A DNA stretch of 64,000 nt. Source: Parachryseolinea silvisoli (GTDB lineage Bacteria; Bacteroidota; Bacteroidia; Cytophagales; Cyclobacteriaceae). Below, in pieces: positions 18,081 to 28,341 of the stretch. The notes beneath the pieces are model-generated. The model searched no databases. It saw only the letters and a program-made list of their open reading frames with translations, and had not been told where the DNA came from. The DNA lies in NCBI RefSeq assembly GCF_021190955.1, contig NZ_JAIOAO010000003.1:372001-436000 (forward strand). Direction: 5' to 3'. Each line of letters starts with the position of its first letter. The first letter of the stretch is position 1. Both the position numbers and the translations under genes were made by a program.

Positions 18081-18545
18081 ATGTTAACCGGGGAAGAGAT
18101 CATCGAAATTGAAAAAGCGATACACGTCGTGCCGCACCGTCAGGCGGCCTGTATCGAAGCGCTCAAGATCGTGCAGACCAAACGGCGGTGGATCTCCGAC
18201 GATTCGCTGAAAGACATTGCTACTTTCCTGGAGATGTCGCCCGCCGAGCTCGACTCGGTTGCGACCTTCTACAACCTCATTTTCCGGAAACCGGTCGGAC
18301 GACACGTGATCCTCGTGTGCGATAGCATTACCTGCTGGGTGATGGGCTATGAAAAACTCCACGAATATCTACAGGCAAAATTAGGCATCCGCCACGGTGA
18401 GACTACACAAGACGACCGCTTTACCATGCTGCCCAATCCTTGCCTGGGTACCTGTGACTGTGCCCCGGCGCTCATGATCGATCACGATCTATACCGCAAC
18501 GTGACCCCTGAACAACTGGACGAAATACTGGAACGTTATGCTTGA
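18081..18545 (+). CDS. nuoE: NADH-quinone oxidoreductase subunit E
   Basis: A 154-residue thioredoxin-fold subunit of the NADH dehydrogenase module. Its [2Fe-2S] cluster N1a is ligated by Cys80 and Cys85 (CDSITC) and Cys121 and Cys125 (CLGTC), all present. It pairs with NuoF. The last codons overlap the nuoF start by 8 bp, which indicates translational coupling. Confidence 0.95.
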   Translation: MLTGEEIIEIEKAIHVVPHRQAACIEALKIVQTKRRWISDDSLKDIATFLEMSPAELDSVATFYNLIFRKPVGRHVILVCDSITCWVMGYEKLHEYLQAKLGIRHGETTQDDRFTMLPNPCLGTCDCAPALMIDHDLYRNVTPEQLDEILERYA

Positions 18546-19818
18546 AAAACCGCTTACCTCCCACATCCGCGCGGACGGCGTACCGCTCACGCTTCGTGAA
18601 TACGAATTGCAGGGCGGATACCAGTCTGTGCGAAAAGCGTTGCTGAACATGACACCGCAAGCCGTACAAGCCGAAGTCAAAACATCGAATCTACGAGGGC
18701 GGGGAGGAGCTGGTTTTAATACCGGACTGAAGTGGAGCTTTGTGCCGCTGGACGCTCCCAAACCAAAATACCTGATCGCCAATGCGGATGAAATGGAACC
18801 CGGCACATTCAAGGACAGGCTGTTGCTCGAGAGCGCGCCGCATCAGCTGATCGAAGGCATGATCGTATCGGCCTATGCATTGCAGGCCGACACGGGCTTT
18901 GTATTTCTACGGTGGGCCTATCACACCGCGGCGAAGGCGATTAACATAGCCATAGCACAGGCTTATCAGGCCGGCTACCTCGGGCAAAATATACTTGGCA
19001 CGGGCTTCAACCTGGAGATGCACCTGCATACGGGCGCGGGCCGGTATATGTGTGGTGAGGAGACGGCTTTGCTCAATTCGCTGGAAGGAAAGCGGGCTAC
19101 ACCCCGGGCCAAGCCGCCGTTTCCGCAGGTTAGCGGGTTGTTTGGCCGGCCTACGATCGTTAACAACGTGGAGACATTATGCTGCATTCCACACATCATC
19201 ACGCACGGTGCGGAGTGGTTTCAGAAATTAAGCCTGACGGCCGACGCGGGTACCAAGATCTATGGCGTCAGTGGAAAGGTGCGAAAGCCGGGATTGTGGG
19301 AGCTGCCCATGGGCACCACGTTGCGCGAGCTGATCGAAGAGCACGCCGGCGGCATGCAGGATGGCTTGTCCTTCCGGGGTGCACTGCCGGGCGGCGCATC
19401 GACTGATTTCCTGGTGCGCGACCACCTGGATGTGCGGATGGATTATCCTTCGGTGGCGGCTGCCGGCAGCCGCCTGGGCACGGGTACGGTGATCGTGCTC
19501 GATGACAAAACGTCGGTGGTTGGCTTTGTCAGGAACCTCATTCATTTCTTCGCGCAGGAGTCGTGTGGTTTCTGCACACCGTGTCGCGAAGGACTGCCCT
19601 GGATCGAAAAGATTTTGCAGGCCATGCAAAGCGGCGATGGGCGGAAAGAAGATATACCCATGCTCGAGCTGCATACCCGCTTGCTCGGTCCGGGTAATAC
19701 GTTCTGTGCGCTGGCACCCGGCGCGATGGAGCCCCTGCAAAGTGCACTCAAATATTTTCGGGAAGATTTCGAAGCTTATATCCGGGAGCACGCCTCCCTG
19801 GAACATATAACAGTATAA
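18538..19818 (+). CDS. nuoF: NADH-quinone oxidoreductase subunit F (NADH/FMN binding)
   Basis: A 426-residue subunit that oxidises NADH with FMN and passes electrons to cluster N3. The glycine-rich LRGRGGAGFNTGLKW near residue 55 is the FMN/NADH loop, followed by NADEMEPGTFKDR. The cluster N3 ligands are Cys343, Cys346, Cys349 (SCGFCTPCREG) and Cys390. Presence of nuoE, nuoF and nuoG means that this complex I is NADH-dependent, unlike the shorter 11-subunit forms of some Bacteroidota that lack this module. Confidence 0.95.
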   Translation: MLEKPLTSHIRADGVPLTLREYELQGGYQSVRKALLNMTPQAVQAEVKTSNLRGRGGAGFNTGLKWSFVPLDAPKPKYLIANADEMEPGTFKDRLLLESAPHQLIEGMIVSAYALQADTGFVFLRWAYHTAAKAINIAIAQAYQAGYLGQNILGTGFNLEMHLHTGAGRYMCGEETALLNSLEGKRATPRAKPPFPQVSGLFGRPTIVNNVETLCCIPHIITHGAEWFQKLSLTADAGTKIYGVSGKVRKPGLWELPMGTTLRELIEEHAGGMQDGLSFRGALPGGASTDFLVRDHLDVRMDYPSVAAAGSRLGTGTVIVLDDKTSVVGFVRNLIHFFAQESCGFCTPCREGLPWIEKILQAMQSGDGRKEDIPMLELHTRLLGPGNTFCALAPGAMEPLQSALKYFREDFEAYIREHASLEHITV

Positions 19819-19843
19819 CCGTGGGAACAAACGAGAAAGAACG

Positions 19844-22582
19844 ATGGCAACTATAATAATCGATGGCAAAACATATGAAATTCCCACGGGTAAGAACCTG
19901 CTGGAGACTTGTCTGACGCTCGGGTTTGATCTTCCTTACTTCTGCTGGCATCCGGCCCTTGGTTCGGTCGGTGCCTGCCGCCAGTGTGCGGTGAAGGTTT
20001 ATAAGGATGAGAACGACACGCGCGGGCGGCTGGCCATGTCGTGTATGGAGGCGGTTGCGCCCAACCAGCGGATCAGTGTGAGCGATCCGGAAGCCCGGGC
20101 TTTTCGCGAGCAGGTCATCGAATGGCTGATGACCAATCACCCGCACGACTGCGCCGTATGCGATGAAGGCGGCTCCTGTCACCTGCAGGATATGACGGTT
20201 ATGACCGGGCACGACTACCGCCGGTTCCGGTTCAAAAAACGTACACACCAGAACCAGTACCTGGGGCCGTTCATCAACCACGAGATGAACCGGTGTATTC
20301 AGTGCTACCGTTGCGTGCGGTTCTACAAGGACTATGCCGGAGGCCATGACCTCGACGTGTACGCCTCGAAGAGCAATGTGTATTTCGGCCGGGAGGAAGA
20401 TGGTATACTCGAGAGCGAATTCAGCGGAAACCTTGCCGAAGTATGCCCGACCGGTGTGTTTACTGATAAGACATTAAAAGAACATTATACGCGCAAGTGG
20501 GACCTGACCATGTCGCCCTCGATTTGCCAGCATTGCAGCATAGGCTGCAATACGATTGCGGGTGAACGGTATGGAACCTTGCGCATGATTGCCAACCGCT
20601 TTCATGGCAAAGTGAACGGCTATTTTCTGTGCGACCGTGGCCGGTTTGGCTACGAGTTTGTCAACGCCGCCACGCGTATACGCCAGGCGTCGGCGGGAGA
20701 AGCGGTTGTTTCGCTGGATCAGCTTTTCCATCACCTGATACCGGCGCTGAAGCAAGCGAAAATGATTGGCATCGGGTCTCCTCGCGCGTCTCTTCAATCA
20801 AACTTTGCGCTAAAGGCATTGGTTGGCGGAGATAATTTTTACCACGGTGTTTCGGACAACGAGCACGACCTGGCCGAGCTTGCCATCCGCATTTTGCGCG
20901 AAGGCTCTGTGCGTACACCGTCCACCCGGGAAGTGGAGCAAGCCGATGCGGTCCTCATTCTCGGTGAGGATATCACCAATACCGCGCCCATCCTGGCACT
21001 TGCCGTGCGCCAGGCTGTCCGGCAACAACCGGGTAACGCAGCCGACGCCGTTAACATTCCAGTCTGGCATGATGCCGCCCGTCGCGAGCTTGCGCAACAG
21101 GACAAAGGGCCGCTCTTTGTTACCAGTGTTCATACCACCAAGCTCGACGAGGTTGCGCGGGATGTATACCATGCCGCGCCGGACGATATAGCGCGGTTGG
21201 GATTTGCCATTGCGCATCGCCTGGACCCCACGGTACCGGACGCGACCGACTTACCGGAAGCTGTAGCGCTGCTGGCCGACCGGATCGCACAGGCACTGTC
21301 CGCCGCCGCGCGACCGGTGATCATCTCGGGCGCCTGCTGCGAGTCGGGATGTGTCATGAAGGCAGCTGCCAACGTTGCCTGGGCGCTTCAAAAGAAGAAC
21401 CCGGCGACGGGCCTTGTGCTGACCATGCTGGAGTGCAACTCGCTGGGGCTCGCCATGATGGGCGGCCACCGGCTTCATGCCGCCTTCAATGCGGTCATGA
21501 ACGGCCATGCGGATACGGTGATCGTCATGGAGAACGATTTATACCGGCATGGAAAGGCAGACGAGGTCGATGCGTTCCTGAGCAAATGTCGCCGGGTGAT
21601 CGTGCTCGACCACCTGCTGCACAAGACAGTATCAAAAGCCAACGTCATCATACCGGCCGGCACTTTTGCCGAGTCGGACGGCACGCTCGTCAACAACGAA
21701 GGACGTGCGCAACGGTTTTTCCAGGCCTACGAGCCCACCGACATCATCCGCGAAAGCTGGCGCTGGCTGCTAACCCTCGGCCAGCAGATCGAAAACAACC
21801 GCATGGCTACCTGGCGGAATTTTGAAGATGTCACGTTAGCGATGGATCGCGACGAGCCGTTGCTCCACGGTGTGATGGCCGCCTCGCCGCCATCACAGTT
21901 CCGCATTGCCGGGCAGCGCATCGCGCGGGAGACACATCGCTATAGTGGACGGACGTCCCAGCAAGCCAATATCAACGTCAGCGAGTCCAAACCGCCGGAA
22001 GATCCCGACTCGCCGCTGTCGTATACCATGGAGGGATTTCACGGCCAGCCGCCGTCATCGCTTATACCATACTTTTGGGCACCGGGCTGGAACTCGGTGC
22101 AGTCGGTCAATAAATACCAGTCAGAGGTAGGGGGCTCGTTGCGGGACAACGATCCCGGCGTGCGCCTGCTCGAACCGAAGACCGAGGGAACCCATGCGTA
22201 CTTTGTCGGCGTGCCGGAACGGTTTCGCCCGCTCGAGGATCACCTCTGGGTCGTATCGCTGCACCACATCTTCGGGTCAGAAGAGCTTAGCGCACACGCT
22301 CCCTCGATTGCACAGCGCATACCTCAGGCGTACATACTGCTTCATCCGGCGGATGCCGCCGCGCTGGCGGTGGAAACCGGCGGCGTGCTCGCCTTCACGA
22401 TCGACTCCCGGTCGTATCGCCTGCCCGTAAAGCTCAGCGAGGCTTTGCCTGTCGGTATCGCGGGCATGCCATATGGCATCGAGGGCGTGCCGTATGCCGA
22501 TCTGCCGGAGTGGGCGATTGTGCAGCGTACCAGTCAACGTCAAAACCTGAATGATCACAGCTATGCAAAACGACACGCTTAA
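19844..22582 (+). CDS. nuoG: NADH-quinone oxidoreductase subunit G
   Basis: A 912-residue iron-sulfur subunit of the NADH module with a molybdopterin-oxidoreductase-like body. The N-terminal ferredoxin domain holds the [2Fe-2S] N1b ligands ([15 protein letters not shown] and the cysteine in MSCMEA). Next come the His/Cys N5 site ([14 protein letters not shown]) and N4 ligands (RCIQCYRC and EVCPTG). CQHCSIGC plus a cysteine 27 residues later (FLCDRG) indicates the extra N7 cluster found in some lineages. The rest resembles a formate dehydrogenase alpha fold without the catalytic cofactor role. The 3' end overlaps the nuoH start. Confidence 0.94.
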   Translation: MATIIIDGKTYEIPTGKNLLETCLTLGFDLPYFCWHPALGSVGACRQCAVKVYKDENDTRGRLAMSCMEAVAPNQRISVSDPEARAFREQVIEWLMTNHPHDCAVCDEGGSCHLQDMTVMTGHDYRRFRFKKRTHQNQYLGPFINHEMNRCIQCYRCVRFYKDYAGGHDLDVYASKSNVYFGREEDGILESEFSGNLAEVCPTGVFTDKTLKEHYTRKWDLTMSPSICQHCSIGCNTIAGERYGTLRMIANRFHGKVNGYFLCDRGRFGYEFVNAATRIRQASAGEAVVSLDQLFHHLIPALKQAKMIGIGSPRASLQSNFALKALVGGDNFYHGVSDNEHDLAELAIRILREGSVRTPSTREVEQADAVLILGEDITNTAPILALAVRQAVRQQPGNAADAVNIPVWHDAARRELAQQDKGPLFVTSVHTTKLDEVARDVYHAAPDDIARLGFAIAHRLDPTVPDATDLPEAVALLADRIAQALSAAARPVIISGACCESGCVMKAAANVAWALQKKNPATGLVLTMLECNSLGLAMMGGHRLHAAFNAVMNGHADTVIVMENDLYRHGKADEVDAFLSKCRRVIVLDHLLHKTVSKANVIIPAGTFAESDGTLVNNEGRAQRFFQAYEPTDIIRESWRWLLTLGQQIENNRMATWRNFEDVTLAMDRDEPLLHGVMAASPPSQFRIAGQRIARETHRYSGRTSQQANINVSESKPPEDPDSPLSYTMEGFHGQPPSSLIPYFWAPGWNSVQSVNKYQSEVGGSLRDNDPGVRLLEPKTEGTHAYFVGVPERFRPLEDHLWVVSLHHIFGSEELSAHAPSIAQRIPQAYILLHPADAAALAVETGGVLAFTIDSRSYRLPVKLSEALPVGIAGMPYGIEGVPYADLPEWAIVQRTSQRQNLNDHSYAKRHA

Positions 22583-23540
22583 TCATATACTCATTACGGT
22601 CGGGGTACTGGCGGGGCTGCTGATTGTCGCCCCGGGCCTGATCTGGCTCGAACGACGGCTGCTGGCGCTCTGGCAAGATCGTTACGGCCCCAACCGGGCG
22701 GGGCCTTTCGGCCTGATGGTGGTGCTGGCGGACACCCTGAAGCTTTTTTTCAAGGAGGACTGGATACCACCGTTCGCCGACAAGAAGGTGTTTGTGATCG
22801 CCCCCGCCATTGTGGTCATCACGGTGCTGCTGAGCTTTGTGGTGATTCCCTTTGCCCCGGGCGTGATCGTGGCTGACCTGAATATAGGGCTGTTGTTCTT
22901 TCTCGCCATGTCGTCGATGGGGGCCTATAGTATTATCCTCGGCGGCTGGGCCTCCAATAACAAGTACGCCCTGCTGGGCGCGATGCGGGGCGCTGCACAA
23001 CTGATCTCGTACGAAGTGTTTATGGGGCTGTCGCTCATGGGCGTGGTCCTCATGTCCGGTTCTTTTAGTCTGCATAAGATCGTCGAAGCGCAGCAGGGCA
23101 TGTGGTTTGTCGTGCCGCAGTTCCTCGGCTTTGTGATTTTCCTCATTGCCGGCATTGCCGAGACACACCGTCTTCCCTTCGATATTCCGGAGGCGGAGAG
23201 TGAGCTGGTCGCCGGATTTCATTCGGAATATTCGGGGATGAAGTTCGGGATGTTCTTCGTGGGGGAATACCTGGGCGTTATGCTGATCTCGTGCATGGTC
23301 ACCTGCCTGTTCTTCGGTGGTTGGCTGGGGCCGGGGTTTCTACCGCCGGTAGTGTGGTTTATCATCAAAATGTTTGCTTTCATCTTCCTGTTCATCCTGT
23401 TGCGTGCTTCGCTGCCCCGGCCGCGATACGATCAATTGATGGAGTTTGGCTGGAAGATCCTGTTACCCCTCACGTTGGTGAACCTGATGGTCACCGCCAC
23501 GTGGCTCTTGTATCATGAACAAAATAGCGTCGGTCACTAA
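22551..23540 (+). CDS. nuoH: NADH-quinone oxidoreductase subunit H
   Basis: A 329-residue membrane subunit with eight predicted helices that forms the entry of the quinone chamber. The family hallmark [16 protein letters not shown] followed by [12 protein letters not shown] is intact, as is [20 protein letters not shown] near the N-terminus. The start is either the ATG at 22551, overlapping nuoG by 32 bp, or the ATG at 22563; both keep the first helix. Confidence 0.95.
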   Translation: MITAMQNDTLNHILITVGVLAGLLIVAPGLIWLERRLLALWQDRYGPNRAGPFGLMVVLADTLKLFFKEDWIPPFADKKVFVIAPAIVVITVLLSFVVIPFAPGVIVADLNIGLLFFLAMSSMGAYSIILGGWASNNKYALLGAMRGAAQLISYEVFMGLSLMGVVLMSGSFSLHKIVEAQQGMWFVVPQFLGFVIFLIAGIAETHRLPFDIPEAESELVAGFHSEYSGMKFGMFFVGEYLGVMLISCMVTCLFFGGWLGPGFLPPVVWFIIKMFAFIFLFILLRASLPRPRYDQLMEFGWKILLPLTLVNLMVTATWLLYHEQNSVGH

Positions 23541-23552
23541 AACTATATAGCG

Positions 23553-24068
23553 ATGTTCAGTATCATTCGAACGATGTGGCTCACCTTCCTGCACATGTTC
23601 CGGAAGCGCGTCACCATTCAATATCCAGAGGAAAAAGCCAAGCTCCCTCCCCGGTGGCGCGGGCGGATTGTGTTAACCCGCGACCCCGACATGGGCGAAC
23701 GTTGTGTGGGCTGCTACCTCTGCGCCGCGGCGTGCCCGGTAGACTGCATCGCGCTGCAAGCCACCGAAGACGAAAACGGCCGGCGTTATCCCGAATTCTT
23801 CCGGATAAATTTCTCGCGTTGCATCTTCTGCGGCTTTTGTGAAGAAGCATGCCCGACGTATGCCATTCAGCTGATACCCGATTTCGAGATGGCAGAATAT
23901 AACCGGCAGAACCTGGTGTACGAAAAGAAAGACCTGCTCATCGACAGCCAGGGCAAATACCCGGGGTATAATTATTACAACATCGCCGGCCTTGCCATTG
24001 GCGGAAAAGACAAAGGCCAGGCAGAGAACGAAGAAGCACCGGTCGATATCCGAAGTCTTGTGCCTTAA
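23553..24068 (+). CDS. nuoI: NADH-quinone oxidoreductase subunit I
   Basis: A 171-residue ferredoxin-like subunit with two [4Fe-4S] sites, N6a and N6b. The first uses Cys51, Cys54, Cys57 and Cys61 ([11 protein letters not shown]), and the second Cys90, Cys93, Cys96 and Cys100 ([11 protein letters not shown]). An amphipathic N-terminal segment docks on the membrane arm. It starts 12 bp after nuoH. Confidence 0.95.
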   Translation: MFSIIRTMWLTFLHMFRKRVTIQYPEEKAKLPPRWRGRIVLTRDPDMGERCVGCYLCAAACPVDCIALQATEDENGRRYPEFFRINFSRCIFCGFCEEACPTYAIQLIPDFEMAEYNRQNLVYEKKDLLIDSQGKYPGYNYYNIAGLAIGGKDKGQAENEEAPVDIRSLVP

Positions 24069-24078
24069 ACAGAACGAT

Positions 24079-24615
24079 ATGCAAGCCACCTTTTATATAG
24101 CTTCTGCCGTTGCGGTTCTCGCCACCATCATGGTGATCACGCGCTATAACATGATTCACGCGCTGTTATACCTGGTTATATCCTTCCTCGCCGTGGCGAT
24201 TGTGTTCTTTATACTCGGTGCGCCCTTTGTGGCGGCGCTGGAAGTGATCGTTTATGCAGGGGCCATTGTCGTGCTCATCATCTTTGCCATTATGATGCTC
24301 AACCTGAAAGAGGAAGCAGTGGAGCAGGAGCGGATCTGGTTTTCCGGCAATACCTGGATCGGTCCGGGAGTGCTGTCGGTCATCCTGCTGGGCGAGCTGA
24401 TTTATATACTTGTTTCTTCGGCTTCGCCGGAGGTGTCGAGCCGGGTGATCGATGCAAGGGACGTGGGGCTTTCGCTGTACGGCCCGTATATCATCGGCGT
24501 GGAGCTCTGCGGATTATTGCTCATGTCGGGCATTGTCGGCGCGTACCACCTGGGACGCCAGAAAAAGAAAGTGGTGCATCGGTTTCTCGAACAAACAGAC
24601 GAATGGAAACAGTAG
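24079..24615 (+). CDS. nuoJ: NADH-quinone oxidoreductase subunit J
   Basis: A 178-residue membrane subunit with five helices. The frame is open well into nuoI, but the ATG at 24079 places the first helix at the N-terminus as in the family. The key helix 3 motif [19 protein letters not shown], which contains the pi-bulge involved in coupling, is present. The 3' end overlaps nuoK by 13 bp. Confidence 0.94.
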   Translation: MQATFYIASAVAVLATIMVITRYNMIHALLYLVISFLAVAIVFFILGAPFVAALEVIVYAGAIVVLIIFAIMMLNLKEEAVEQERIWFSGNTWIGPGVLSVILLGELIYILVSSASPEVSSRVIDARDVGLSLYGPYIIGVELCGLLLMSGIVGAYHLGRQKKKVVHRFLEQTDEWKQ

Positions 24616-24911
24616 CGGTCGAATACGGACTTATACTCGCGGGAACGCTGTTCGCGCTGGGGCTCATCAGCGTGCTGGTGCGGCGTAACATCATCTTTAT
24701 GCTCATTTCGGTAGAGATCATGCTGAATGCTGCCGGGCTGGCGTTCATTGTGGCGGGCGCGCGATGGGGGCAAGCCGATGGACAGGTCATGTTCATCTTC
24801 ATCATCACCATGGCCGCGGCCGAAGTATCGGTCGGGCTCGCGCTGATCTTACAGATATACCACCAGCTCAAGACACTCGATAGCGACGCCGCGGATAAAA
24901 TGAAAGGTTAA
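24603..24911 (+). CDS. nuoK: NADH-quinone oxidoreductase subunit K
   Basis: A 102-residue membrane subunit with three helices. The conserved membrane glutamates are present in [11 protein letters not shown] and [12 protein letters not shown]; in E. coli the equivalent residues Glu36 and Glu72 are needed for proton pumping. Overlap with nuoJ suggests coupled translation. Confidence 0.95.
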   Translation: METVAVEYGLILAGTLFALGLISVLVRRNIIFMLISVEIMLNAAGLAFIVAGARWGQADGQVMFIFIITMAAAEVSVGLALILQIYHQLKTLDSDAADKMKG

Positions 24912-24923
24912 AACGTTTAGTGT

Positions 24924-26810
24924 ATGATACATCTTCTTTGGCTTATTCCGACCTTGCCTTTTCTGGGAGCATTGATCCTGGTGCTTACCAGCTCGTCGAT
25001 ATCCCGCCGGGCTGCAGCCATCATTGGATGCAGCACCATCGGGCTCGCGGCGCTCATCACGGTATTAATTGGATACGAGTTCCTGGCAACGCACACGGAG
25101 GCATACCGTCATGTTGCGTGGAATTGGTTTGCTGTGTCCGGTCTGTCAGTCGGATTCTCGTTTCACCTCGACGCCCTGTCGCTGGTATTTCTCTTTGTTA
25201 TCACCTTTGTCGGTTTTTTTATACACCTGTATTCCGTTGCGTTTATGCACGACGATGCGGGCTTCACGCGATTCTTTGCGTATCTCAATTTGTTTGTCTG
25301 CGCCATGCTGATCCTGGTGCTGGCGGATAACCTCGTGCTGCTATACCTTGGTTGGGAAGGTGTGGGCCTTTGCAGCTACCTGCTGATCGGGTTCTGGTAC
25401 GACGAGGAGAAGAACGGCTATGCCGCCCGCAAGGCGTTTATCATGACCCGGGTAGGAGACACCGCGTTGGCGATCGGTCTCTTTATGCTCTTTGGTGTTT
25501 TCCATACCCTCGATATCCAGGAGATTCTGACCCAGGCGCCGAAGCTGTGGTCTCCCGGTACGCAGACAGCCACCATCATCGCTTTTCTGTTGCTGGGCGG
25601 GGCCGTTGGAAAATCAGCCCAGTTGCCATTGCAGAGCTGGCTGCCCGACGCTATGGCCGGCCCCTCGCCGGTAAGCGCACTGATCCACGCCGCAACCATG
25701 GTGACAGCGGGTGTTTATCTGATCGCGCGGATGCATGGTATATACGAGCTCGCGCCCCTCGCGCAGCTGTGGGTGGGCATCATCGGGGCGGTTACGTTGC
25801 TCATCGCAGGGTGCAGTGCGCTGACGCAAAACGATCTTAAACGTGTGCTGGCCTATTCTACCATCAGTCAGATCGGGTATATGTTCCTGGCGCTCGGCAT
25901 CGGTGCGTGGTCGGCCGCGGTCTTTCATTTTATGATCCACGCTTTCTTCAAAGCCCTGCTTTTCCTGGGTGCCGGCACTGTGATCTGGGCGCTGCATCAC
26001 GAGCACGATATGTTTAAGATGGGCGGACTGCGAAAGCGGATGCCCGTCGTGTACTGGACCTTCTTGATCGGGGCCGGTTCGCTCGCCGCCATACCGCTTG
26101 TTACGGCCGGCTTTTATAGCAAAGATCAGATCCTCTGGCTCGCCTGGGCAAGCGCGAAGGGCAGTCCCTGGTTTTTTATCGCGGCGTTGACGGGCGCGTT
26201 CATTACGTCGGTATATACCTTCCGGATGGTGTTTGTTACTTTCTTCGGCGCCGAGAAGACACACACCGCTCATCTCCCCGGCAAACTCATGCATGTGGCG
26301 CTGATGGTGCTGGCGGTATTGTCGCTGGTCGGGGGCTTTATCGAGTTACCGCATACCTTCGGTCATGTCACGCTGCTGTCTGATTTGCTGCACCCGATCT
26401 TGCCCTCGACGGTATTGCGTGCCGGGGCTGAAAGCTCGGAGGTACTGATTCAGCTCATTGCCGCCACGGTGGCTCTGAGCGGTGTCCTCCTGGCCTATAT
26501 ATTCTATATTGTCAAGCCCTCGCTGGCGGATGAGATCGGAAGCTCCTGCTTCGAGGTGCATCAGTTGTGGTATGCCGGCTGGCGGTTCGATGCTTTGTAT
26601 AATCTGCTGATCGTGCGACCTTTTGTTTGGGTGTCGACGATAAACAAACGCGACATCATAGACCAGTTTTACACGGGGCTTGTTACGGCTACCGAGTACT
26701 TCGGCAAGACATTCTCCCGTACGCAGACGGGGGTGCTGCGATGGTATATCATGGGTATTACAGCCGGTGCTGTGATCATTCTTACATTAAGTCTTTTCAT
26801 AAACCGGTAA
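24924..26810 (+). CDS. nuoL: NADH-quinone oxidoreductase subunit L
   Basis: A 628-residue antiporter-like proton-pumping subunit at the distal end of the membrane arm. It has about 14-16 helices. The signature WLPDAMAGPSPVSALIHAAT followed by MVTAGVYL is intact, as are the early lysine/glutamate motifs (YLGWEGVGLCSYLLIGFW). The C-terminal segment corresponds to the long lateral helix and final anchor of NuoL. It is followed by nuoM after only 4 bp. Confidence 0.95.
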   Translation: MIHLLWLIPTLPFLGALILVLTSSSISRRAAAIIGCSTIGLAALITVLIGYEFLATHTEAYRHVAWNWFAVSGLSVGFSFHLDALSLVFLFVITFVGFFIHLYSVAFMHDDAGFTRFFAYLNLFVCAMLILVLADNLVLLYLGWEGVGLCSYLLIGFWYDEEKNGYAARKAFIMTRVGDTALAIGLFMLFGVFHTLDIQEILTQAPKLWSPGTQTATIIAFLLLGGAVGKSAQLPLQSWLPDAMAGPSPVSALIHAATMVTAGVYLIARMHGIYELAPLAQLWVGIIGAVTLLIAGCSALTQNDLKRVLAYSTISQIGYMFLALGIGAWSAAVFHFMIHAFFKALLFLGAGTVIWALHHEHDMFKMGGLRKRMPVVYWTFLIGAGSLAAIPLVTAGFYSKDQILWLAWASAKGSPWFFIAALTGAFITSVYTFRMVFVTFFGAEKTHTAHLPGKLMHVALMVLAVLSLVGGFIELPHTFGHVTLLSDLLHPILPSTVLRAGAESSEVLIQLIAATVALSGVLLAYIFYIVKPSLADEIGSSCFEVHQLWYAGWRFDALYNLLIVRPFVWVSTINKRDIIDQFYTGLVTATEYFGKTFSRTQTGVLRWYIMGITAGAVIILTLSLFINR

Positions 26811-26814
26811 TGCG

Positions 26815-28341
26815 ATGATACTACTTTGGATGATATTTATTCTGATGGCCGGTGGTATTCTCGCCGGTATTGTCGCTGCATGGAGTACAGTAGCGTGCCG
26901 GGTCATTGCGTTGGTCAGTATCACGCTCGACATGGTGCTGATTACCGGGGTGTGGATGGGGCAGGATGTGTCGACGGCGCCGGGTACCACATGGATCGCC
27001 GATCTTAACCTCCCGTGGATTCCGAGCTTCGGAATCTCCTTCCACCTGGCCCTCGATGGTCTGAGCCTGCTGATGCTGGCGCTCACGTTCTTCCTCGGCA
27101 TCTTCGCGGTGTTGCTGTCGTGGAAGGAGATCCAGTACCGCACGGGTTTCTTCCACTTTAACCTGTTGTGGGTATTGGCAGGTATCGCCGGAGTTTTTGT
27201 AACCATGGATCTTTTTCTGCTGTACTTCTTTTGGGAGGTGATGCTGATACCGATGTATTTCCTGATCGGCATTTGGGGACATGCCAACCGTCAGTACGCG
27301 GCCTACAAATTCTTCATTTTCACCCAGGCCAGCGGCTTGCTGATGTTGCTCGCGATCCTGGGACTTTATTTTGTTCACGGCAACCAGACGTCAGTATATA
27401 CATTTGATTATTTCAGCCTGCTGGAAACGCCAATGTCGCCAGATGTCGCGCGCTGGCTCATGTTGGGATTTCTCGCGGCATTCCTGGTGAAGCTCCCCGT
27501 GGTGCCATTCCATACGTGGTTACCCGATGCGCACTCCGAAGCGCCTACGGCCGGAAGCTTTATCCTGGCGGGGCTCATGTTGAAGACGGGGGCCTATGGC
27601 CTCATCCGCTTTGCCTTACCGTTGTTCCCCGAGTCGGCCGTGGAGTTTGGGCCGTGGGGTATGCTGCTGGGGACGGTGGGTATTATTTATGGCGCGGTTC
27701 AGGCCTTTTCACAAACCGATCTGAAACGCCTGGTCGCCTATACCAGCGTCAGTCACATGGGGTTCGTAATGCTGGGTGTATTTGCTTTTACAGAGATGGC
27801 CCTGCAAGGTGTGGTCATGCAGATGATCACCCATGCCATCAGTACCGGCGCGCTGTTTGTACTGGCGGGAGCGTTGTACGAGCGTATACACACCCGCGAC
27901 ATCCTGCAAATGGGTGGATTCTGGAAACGTACGCCGTTTATGGCGACGGTCAGTCTGATCTTTGTCATGGCATCGCTGGGGCTCCCCGGCCTGGGCAATT
28001 TCATCGCCGAGTTCCTGACGCTGATGGGGTCATGGTCGGCCAGCCCCGTACTTACCGCTATTGCCACGGCAGGACTGGTGGCGGCGACAGCGTACTCGCT
28101 TCGGATTATGCAAAAGATCTTTCTTGGCAAGGATGCGCACACGCATGTATTGCCGGATCTGTCATTGCGCGAAAAGCTCGTACTCGTACCCATGGCGATC
28201 GCCATTATTGTATTAGGACTATTCCCGCAGCGCATTATCGACACGGCGCAGACTACAGTGGAAAAAAGTGACAACAACCATACCACGACACCGGTGCCGG
28301 CACGCGGTATGTTGTCGGTGAAAGGAGGGAACCATGAATAA
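26815..28341 (+). CDS. nuoM: NADH-quinone oxidoreductase subunit M
   Basis: A 508-residue antiporter-like proton-pumping subunit with about 14 helices. The signature LPDAHSEAPTAGSFILAGLM is intact, with WEVMLIPMYFLIGIWG upstream. The last codons contain the ribosome-binding site of nuoN and overlap its start by 8 bp. Confidence 0.95.
   Translation: MILLWMIFILMAGGILAGIVAAWSTVACRVIALVSITLDMVLITGVWMGQDVSTAPGTTWIADLNLPWIPSFGISFHLALDGLSLLMLALTFFLGIFAVLLSWKEIQYRTGFFHFNLLWVLAGIAGVFVTMDLFLLYFFWEVMLIPMYFLIGIWGHANRQYAAYKFFIFTQASGLLMLLAILGLYFVHGNQTSVYTFDYFSLLETPMSPDVARWLMLGFLAAFLVKLPVVPFHTWLPDAHSEAPTAGSFILAGLMLKTGAYGLIRFALPLFPESAVEFGPWGMLLGTVGIIYGAVQAFSQTDLKRLVAYTSVSHMGFVMLGVFAFTEMALQGVVMQMITHAISTGALFVLAGALYERIHTRDILQMGGFWKRTPFMATVSLIFVMASLGLPGLGNFIAEFLTLMGSWSASPVLTAIATAGLVAATAYSLRIMQKIFLGKDAHTHVLPDLSLREKLVLVPMAIAIIVLGLFPQRIIDTAQTTVEKSDNNHTTTPVPARGMLSVKGGNHE
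28321..28328 (+). promoter_or_regulatory. Strong Shine-Dalgarno sequence for nuoN
   Basis: AAAGGAGG lies 5 bases before the nuoN ATG, inside the end of nuoM. Most starts in this window have no such site, as is usual for Bacteroidota, so this one stands out. Whether it acts depends on the anti-Shine-Dalgarno region of this organism's ribosomes. Confidence 0.65.

Noticed and set aside
17249-18103. A 284-codon open frame on the minus strand
   Set aside because: It is antisense to nuoCD, and its composition is explained by codon bias of the real gene.
22434-23222. A 262-codon open frame on the minus strand
   Set aside because: It is antisense to nuoG and nuoH, both with intact family motifs; the His/Arg/Gln-rich translation is typical of a shadow frame.
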